The position numbers and the translations under genes were made by a program. Shown piece after piece: positions 24,301 to 27,308 of a stretch of DNA of 27,308 bases. The notes below the pieces were generated by a model. It saw only the letters and a list, made by a program, of their open reading frames with translations. It searched no databases and was not told where the DNA came from. This DNA is from JBCBAP01 sp038532435 (GTDB lineage Bacteria; Pseudomonadota; Alphaproteobacteria; Rhodobacterales; Rhodobacteraceae): assembly GCA_038532435.1 (NCBI GenBank), contig JBCBAP010000048.1:1-27308 (forward strand). Reading direction: 5' to 3'. Numbering within the stretch: position 1 is the first letter of the stretch; each line of letters begins with the position of its first letter.

Positions 24301-24998
24301 GGCGGGCGGGACGATCTGCTCTTTGCTCTCCAGCGATGCGAAGAACGCTGAGCCCGGAGTTCGGGCCGAAGACGTCGGCGAGCAACAACTTGCACCGCTG
24401 GCCTACGTCGTTGATGCCCAAGGCGTGTCATCCGTGCGGCGCATCCTGCTGCGGAAAGGCGACCTCGGTCATCCGATGAAGCGCCCCGTCGCGGCCTTCA
24501 ATCGCCCTCGGCTATGCGCTGATCCAGACAAGCAGGTCCAGCTTTGCGCGGACCCGCAACGCGCCCCCTGGCGCGGCATCATTCCGGAGGTATCCACCGA
24601 ATAAAGACCCGCTCCCGTGGGCAGTTGCTATGAATGCTTGGGAGACCATATCGGCGGGAGCGCGGCGCGGTCCGCGCCGTGTCTCCGTAGCGTCGGTGCC
24701 CCGCCATCCGATGTTGTGTTTAGATCGAGCGTATGTCGCCGGTCGCTTATGCTTTCGGGTTAGCGACTTCGATCCGCTTGAACGTGAGCCAACCGCAACG
24801 GCAATGGCTGTCCCCCAGTGAAGCAGGGCTGGGCGCCGCGCAGGTGGTAGGTCGCTGCGAGTTCCGCCCTGGCGGACGGAAAGCGCCGACAAGATGTGGC
24901 GCGGTCACGTGAAGGCTGCCAAGGATCCAGCTCGGCTTGGTGGTTTCAAAGAGATCGCTTGATCATTCGCGGGGGCGACCAAGACGCGACTGTCCGCT
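24301..24998. other. 698-base convergent intergenic region without a recognisable gene
   Basis: Lies between the ends of pheA and nudC. Open frames of 60-150 codons occur on both strands, but none has both a ribosome binding site and a recognisable domain, and base composition is less GC-biased than in the neighbouring genes. It holds a strong palindrome (24663-24679) and an 8-bp inverted repeat (24610-24617 / 24655-24662). It may be the remains of a decayed gene or a small-RNA locus; I cannot decide. Confidence 0.55.
24610..24679. repeat. cluster of inverted repeats in the pheA-nudC gap
   Basis: CGCTCCCG (24610-24617) pairs with CGGGAGCG (24655-24662). CTCCC inside the first arm can instead pair with GGGAG at 24640-24644. 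CGGCGCGG-T-CCGCGCCG follows directly at 24663-24679. Confidence 0.5.
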
Positions 24999-25961
24999 TC
25001 AAATCCCTCCACCCAACCACATCTCCAGCAGGCTGCGGGCGATTGCGCCCTTGCGGGCGGGGAGCAGCTCCGGGTCCTCGCCGGACAGAGCGCTCATGCA
25101 CCTTTCCCGGCTGACCCACATCGCGTCCTCAAGCTCGACGGGGTCGAGCGTGATGTCCCGGGACAGCGCCTCTCCTTTGCAGCCGATCATCAGGGAGGAG
25201 GGGAAGGGCCAGGGCTGGGAGGCGAGGTAGCCCACGTCTCCCAAGGGCACGGAGGCCTCCTCCATCACCTCCCGCCGCACCGCGGCCTCGATGGTCTCAC
25301 CGGGCTCCATGAAGCCTGCCAGCAGCGAATACATCCCCTCCGGCCAGCCCGGTGAGCGGCCCAACAGCACGTCGTTGCCGTGGGTGATCAGCATGATCAC
25401 GACCGGATCCGTGCGCGGGAAGTGGGACGCGCCGCAGGCGGGGCAGCGCCGCTGCCAGCCGCCCTTGACCATCCCCGTCGGTTCCCCGCACCTGGCGCAA
25501 CGCGGATGAGTCCGATGCCATTCCAGAATGCCCTTCGCCGCGGCGGCATTGCCCGCGTCCGCGCCATCGAGATCGCCCATCGCGGAGCGCAGATCGACGA
25601 ACTTCTGCTCCGGTGCAAGGCTCGGGTGGCTGTTGGTGCTGCGGTCGACGAAGTTCGCTAGCGCATCGCGATCCGCATCCGGATCCTCCCAGGCGGAGAT
25701 GTCGATCGCGAAATGCGCGCGCCCGTCCTCCACGCCGAGGAACACGGGATCCTCCTCCGCCTCCCGCAAGATATCCGCGCGGCTGTCGAGCCAGGCCAGG
25801 GAGAGGGGGCCGTCCGTGGTCATCAAGGGCTTGCCCCGCCAGACCGGCAGCACCCGCGTCTCCGTGTCGGAAAAGAGCCGCGCAATACCCCCCGGATCCT
25901 CCCGCAAATGGGCGGCGCGGTCGAAGCTCGACTGGGCGAAGGTGATGATCGGATCTGCCAT
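24999..25961 (-). CDS. nudC: NAD+ diphosphatase NudC
   Basis: Nudix hydrolase that splits NADH/NAD+ to NMN(H) and AMP; E. coli NudC also removes NAD caps from RNA. The 320-residue protein has the full NudC layout: an N-terminal domain, a zinc ribbon (C155, C158, C173, C176), the Nudix box at 216-238 (GFMEPGETIEAAVRREVMEEASV) and the NudC signature SQPWPFPSS (248-256). The Nudix box has Ser237 where the conserved Gly near its end is expected; the catalytic E-x7-REVMEE core is intact, so activity is likely. The start ATG 25961 is preceded by AAGGAC. It converges on pheA across the 698-base gap and is divergent from the flavoprotein gene. Confidence 0.95.
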   Translation of the reverse strand: MADPIITFAQSSFDRAAHLREDPGGIARLFSDTETRVLPVWRGKPLMTTDGPLSLAWLDSRADILREAEEDPVFLGVEDGRAHFAIDISAWEDPDADRDALANFVDRSTNSHPSLAPEQKFVDLRSAMGDLDGADAGNAAAAKGILEWHRTHPRCARCGEPTGMVKGGWQRRCPACGASHFPRTDPVVIMLITHGNDVLLGRSPGWPEGMYSLLAGFMEPGETIEAAVRREVMEEASVPLGDVGYLASQPWPFPSSLMIGCKGEALSRDITLDPVELEDAMWVSRERCMSALSGEDPELLPARKGAIARSLLEMWLGGGI

Positions 25962-26050
25962 GGAGTGTCCTTGAGGTGGGTCGCGCGACCTTGCCTCAGC
26001 GGGCGGTGCAGGGCAATGCTTCCCGTGTCCGGATCGTCAGGGAGCGTGCC

Positions 26051-27172
26051 ATGCCGTCAGTCCTCATCGTTGGAGCGGGGATCAACGGGTTATGCACCGG
26101 CTGGGCGCTGGTCCGCCGGGGCTGGCAGGTGACGATCCTCGAGGCGGGCACCGTGCCGAACCCCCATGCTGCAAGCTCTGACCATCACCGGCTGATTCGC
26201 CGCCAATACAGCGATCCGGGCTACGCTGCCCGGGTCGGGCAGGCCTTCGCCGCGTGGGACCGGCTTTGGAAAGATCTGGGCGCACAACACTACGTGCCTC
26301 GGGGGATGCTGGCGCTGAGCCGGGAGGCGGGCGACTGGACGGACCGGTGCCGCGCCGCTCTCGAAGATACCGGGCAACCGCACGAGGTTCTGCCGCGAGA
26401 CACGGTCGCCCGACGCTTCCCGACCTATGCGACCGACAGGGTCCGCTATGGACTGTTCAGCGCCGCGGGTGGCGCGCTCCTCTCCGACCGTATCCTTGTC
26501 GCCCTCGCCGCTTGGCTCACGGCGCGGGGCGCACGGATCGAGACCCAAACGCCGGTCGCGCATGTTGACCCTGAGAGCGGTTCCGTGACCGCCGGGGGCA
26601 GGACCCGGTCTGCCGATGCGGTCATCCTCGCCGCGGGCGTTGGCCTTCCGGCGCTTGATCCCGCGATTGCGCAGGCGTGCACGCCGTGCCGAGTGACCGT
26701 CGTCTATGCAAACCCGCCGGCGCATCTGGCGGCGGCCTGGGCGGAGGCACCTTGCTGGACCGATCTGGGGGGCAGCGATGATCTGTGGGGCATGCCGCCG
26801 ATGCTTGGCCTTCCGGCAAAGCTCGGCGTCGGCGCGCTGACCGTCCCTCACGACCCGGCGGAACGGGAGGTGGAGGAGCCGCAGATCACCCGGGCCATCC
26901 TGGAGGCCTATGCGGATCGGTTCACGGACGGGCACCTGTTCGAACCCGTCCGCACCCACGTGAACTACTACCTCCGTGCCCCGGACGAGGCGTTCCTCCT
27001 GCGGCGCAGCGGGCGCATCTTCTCTCTGACCGCGGATTCCGGGCACGGCTTCAAGTTCGGCGCACTGACCGGGGAGGATGTGGCCGAGGCCGTGGACGGG
27101 GGCGACGTGCACCGGGTCGCCGCACGGCTCGCCGGTCGGGAGGGGCTTTCCCTCGCTTCGGGGAGCGCATAG
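26051..27172 (+). CDS. FAD-dependent amine/sarcosine oxidase-like protein (DAO family)
   Basis: Flavoprotein of the DAO superfamily, 373 residues, closest in pattern to monomeric sarcosine oxidase. The N-terminal Rossmann motif is G8-A-G10-I-N-G13 (VLIVGAGINGLCTGWAL), ending in the FAD-ribose Glu of TILEAG. SSDHHRLIRRQYSD matches the family's early substrate-loop region, and SGHGFKFGALTGEDVAE near the end is the conserved flavin-contact block. In monomeric sarcosine oxidase a Cys before the TPDE-type segment carries covalent FAD; the equivalent here (NYYLRAPDEAFLL) has no Cys, so FAD is probably non-covalent. Substrate is likely a secondary or N-methylated amine, but this is inferred. ATG 26051 is chosen because it opens the Rossmann strand; an in-frame start at 25976 would put 25 residues ahead of it. 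ftsY starts 32 bases later. Confidence 0.87.
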   Translation: MPSVLIVGAGINGLCTGWALVRRGWQVTILEAGTVPNPHAASSDHHRLIRRQYSDPGYAARVGQAFAAWDRLWKDLGAQHYVPRGMLALSREAGDWTDRCRAALEDTGQPHEVLPRDTVARRFPTYATDRVRYGLFSAAGGALLSDRILVALAAWLTARGARIETQTPVAHVDPESGSVTAGGRTRSADAVILAAGVGLPALDPAIAQACTPCRVTVVYANPPAHLAAAWAEAPCWTDLGGSDDLWGMPPMLGLPAKLGVGALTVPHDPAEREVEEPQITRAILEAYADRFTDGHLFEPVRTHVNYYLRAPDEAFLLRRSGRIFSLTADSGHGFKFGALTGEDVAEAVDGGDVHRVAARLAGREGLSLASGSA

Positions 27173-27204
27173 GTATCAGGCGTCGCGGTTGAAAGTGGTG
27201 CGCC

Positions 27205-27308
27205 ATGTCGTTCTTCGGAAAGCTCAAAGATCGGTTGTTCAAGTCCTCCTCCAAGCTGGAGGAAGGGCTCGATGCGATCATCGAGGAAGCGCCGGTCTAT
27301 GACGCGCC
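27205..27308 (+). CDS. ftsY: signal recognition particle receptor FtsY, first 34 codons
   Basis: Only the N-terminus is present and the gene continues past the right edge. It reads MSFFGKLKDRLFKSSSKLEEG and then LDAIIEEAP. This is the short amphipathic start and first helix of the N domain seen in rhodobacterial FtsY, which docks ribosome-SRP complexes at the membrane. The GTPase domain is outside the window, so the call rests on these 34 residues and is correspondingly less certain. The ribosome binding site is weak (GAAAG before ATG 27205). Confidence 0.75.
   Translation, partial: MSFFGKLKDRLFKSSSKLEEGLDAIIEEAPVYDA

Noticed and set aside
24512..24892. 126-codon minus-strand frame in the pheA-nudC gap
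   Set aside because: Basic, low-complexity translation without a domain or a convincing ribosome binding site; treated as non-coding.

Overview
The window is a GC-rich, densely packed chromosomal segment. It most likely comes from an alphaproteobacterium of the Rhodobacteraceae (roseobacter/Rhodobacter group). Support for this comes from the dnaG-rpoD pair, an rluD-rpoH block with a small divergent membrane-protein gene (DUF6476-like), an alphaproteobacterial-type RpoH of 298 residues, a CycM/cytochrome-cy-like membrane-anchored cytochrome beside a bifurcated pheA, and the N-terminus of a typical rhodobacterial FtsY. I saw no rRNA, tRNA, insertion sequence, phage gene or CRISPR array. Assignments rest on motif recognition and gene context; no database was searched.

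Layout. 1-3185 (minus): dnaG followed by the first 388 codons of rpoD. 3280-5623: a small membrane protein whose start codon overlaps that of the divergent rluD, then the heat-shock sigma factor rpoH and a strong terminator. 5699-8622 (minus): oligoendopeptidase pepF and a thermonuclease-family protein. 8745-10317 (minus): an OmpA-type lipoprotein and a TerB-J-domain protein. 10501-11920 (minus): a PhzF-family protein and a GNAT acetyltransferase. 11989-16013 (plus): a fused ATP-dependent 5-oxoprolinase with a translationally overlapping DUF1810 gene. 16003-21709 (minus): a complete yejABEF peptide importer operon. 21884-23322 (minus): a two-heme-domain cytochrome c interrupted by a 100-N assembly gap. 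23455-24300 (plus): pheA. 24301-24998: a gene-free convergent region. 24999-25961 (minus): nudC. 26051-27172 (plus): a sarcosine-oxidase-like flavoprotein. 27205-end: the start of ftsY.

How the genes fit together. Most are housekeeping genes: replication priming, sigma factors, rRNA modification, aromatic amino-acid synthesis and protein targeting. A possible theme in the middle is peptide use: YejABEF imports oligopeptides, PepF cleaves them, and 5-oxoprolinase returns pyroglutamate to glutamate. That link is inferred from gene content only.

Nothing here is clearly a new multi-gene system. The most unusual object is the cytochrome, which has an N-terminal membrane anchor, two homologous heme domains and a roughly 155-residue Ala/Glu-rich linker. 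The assembly gap falls inside that linker. Identical 10-base sequences border the gap on both sides, and joining them restores one open frame of 442 codons.
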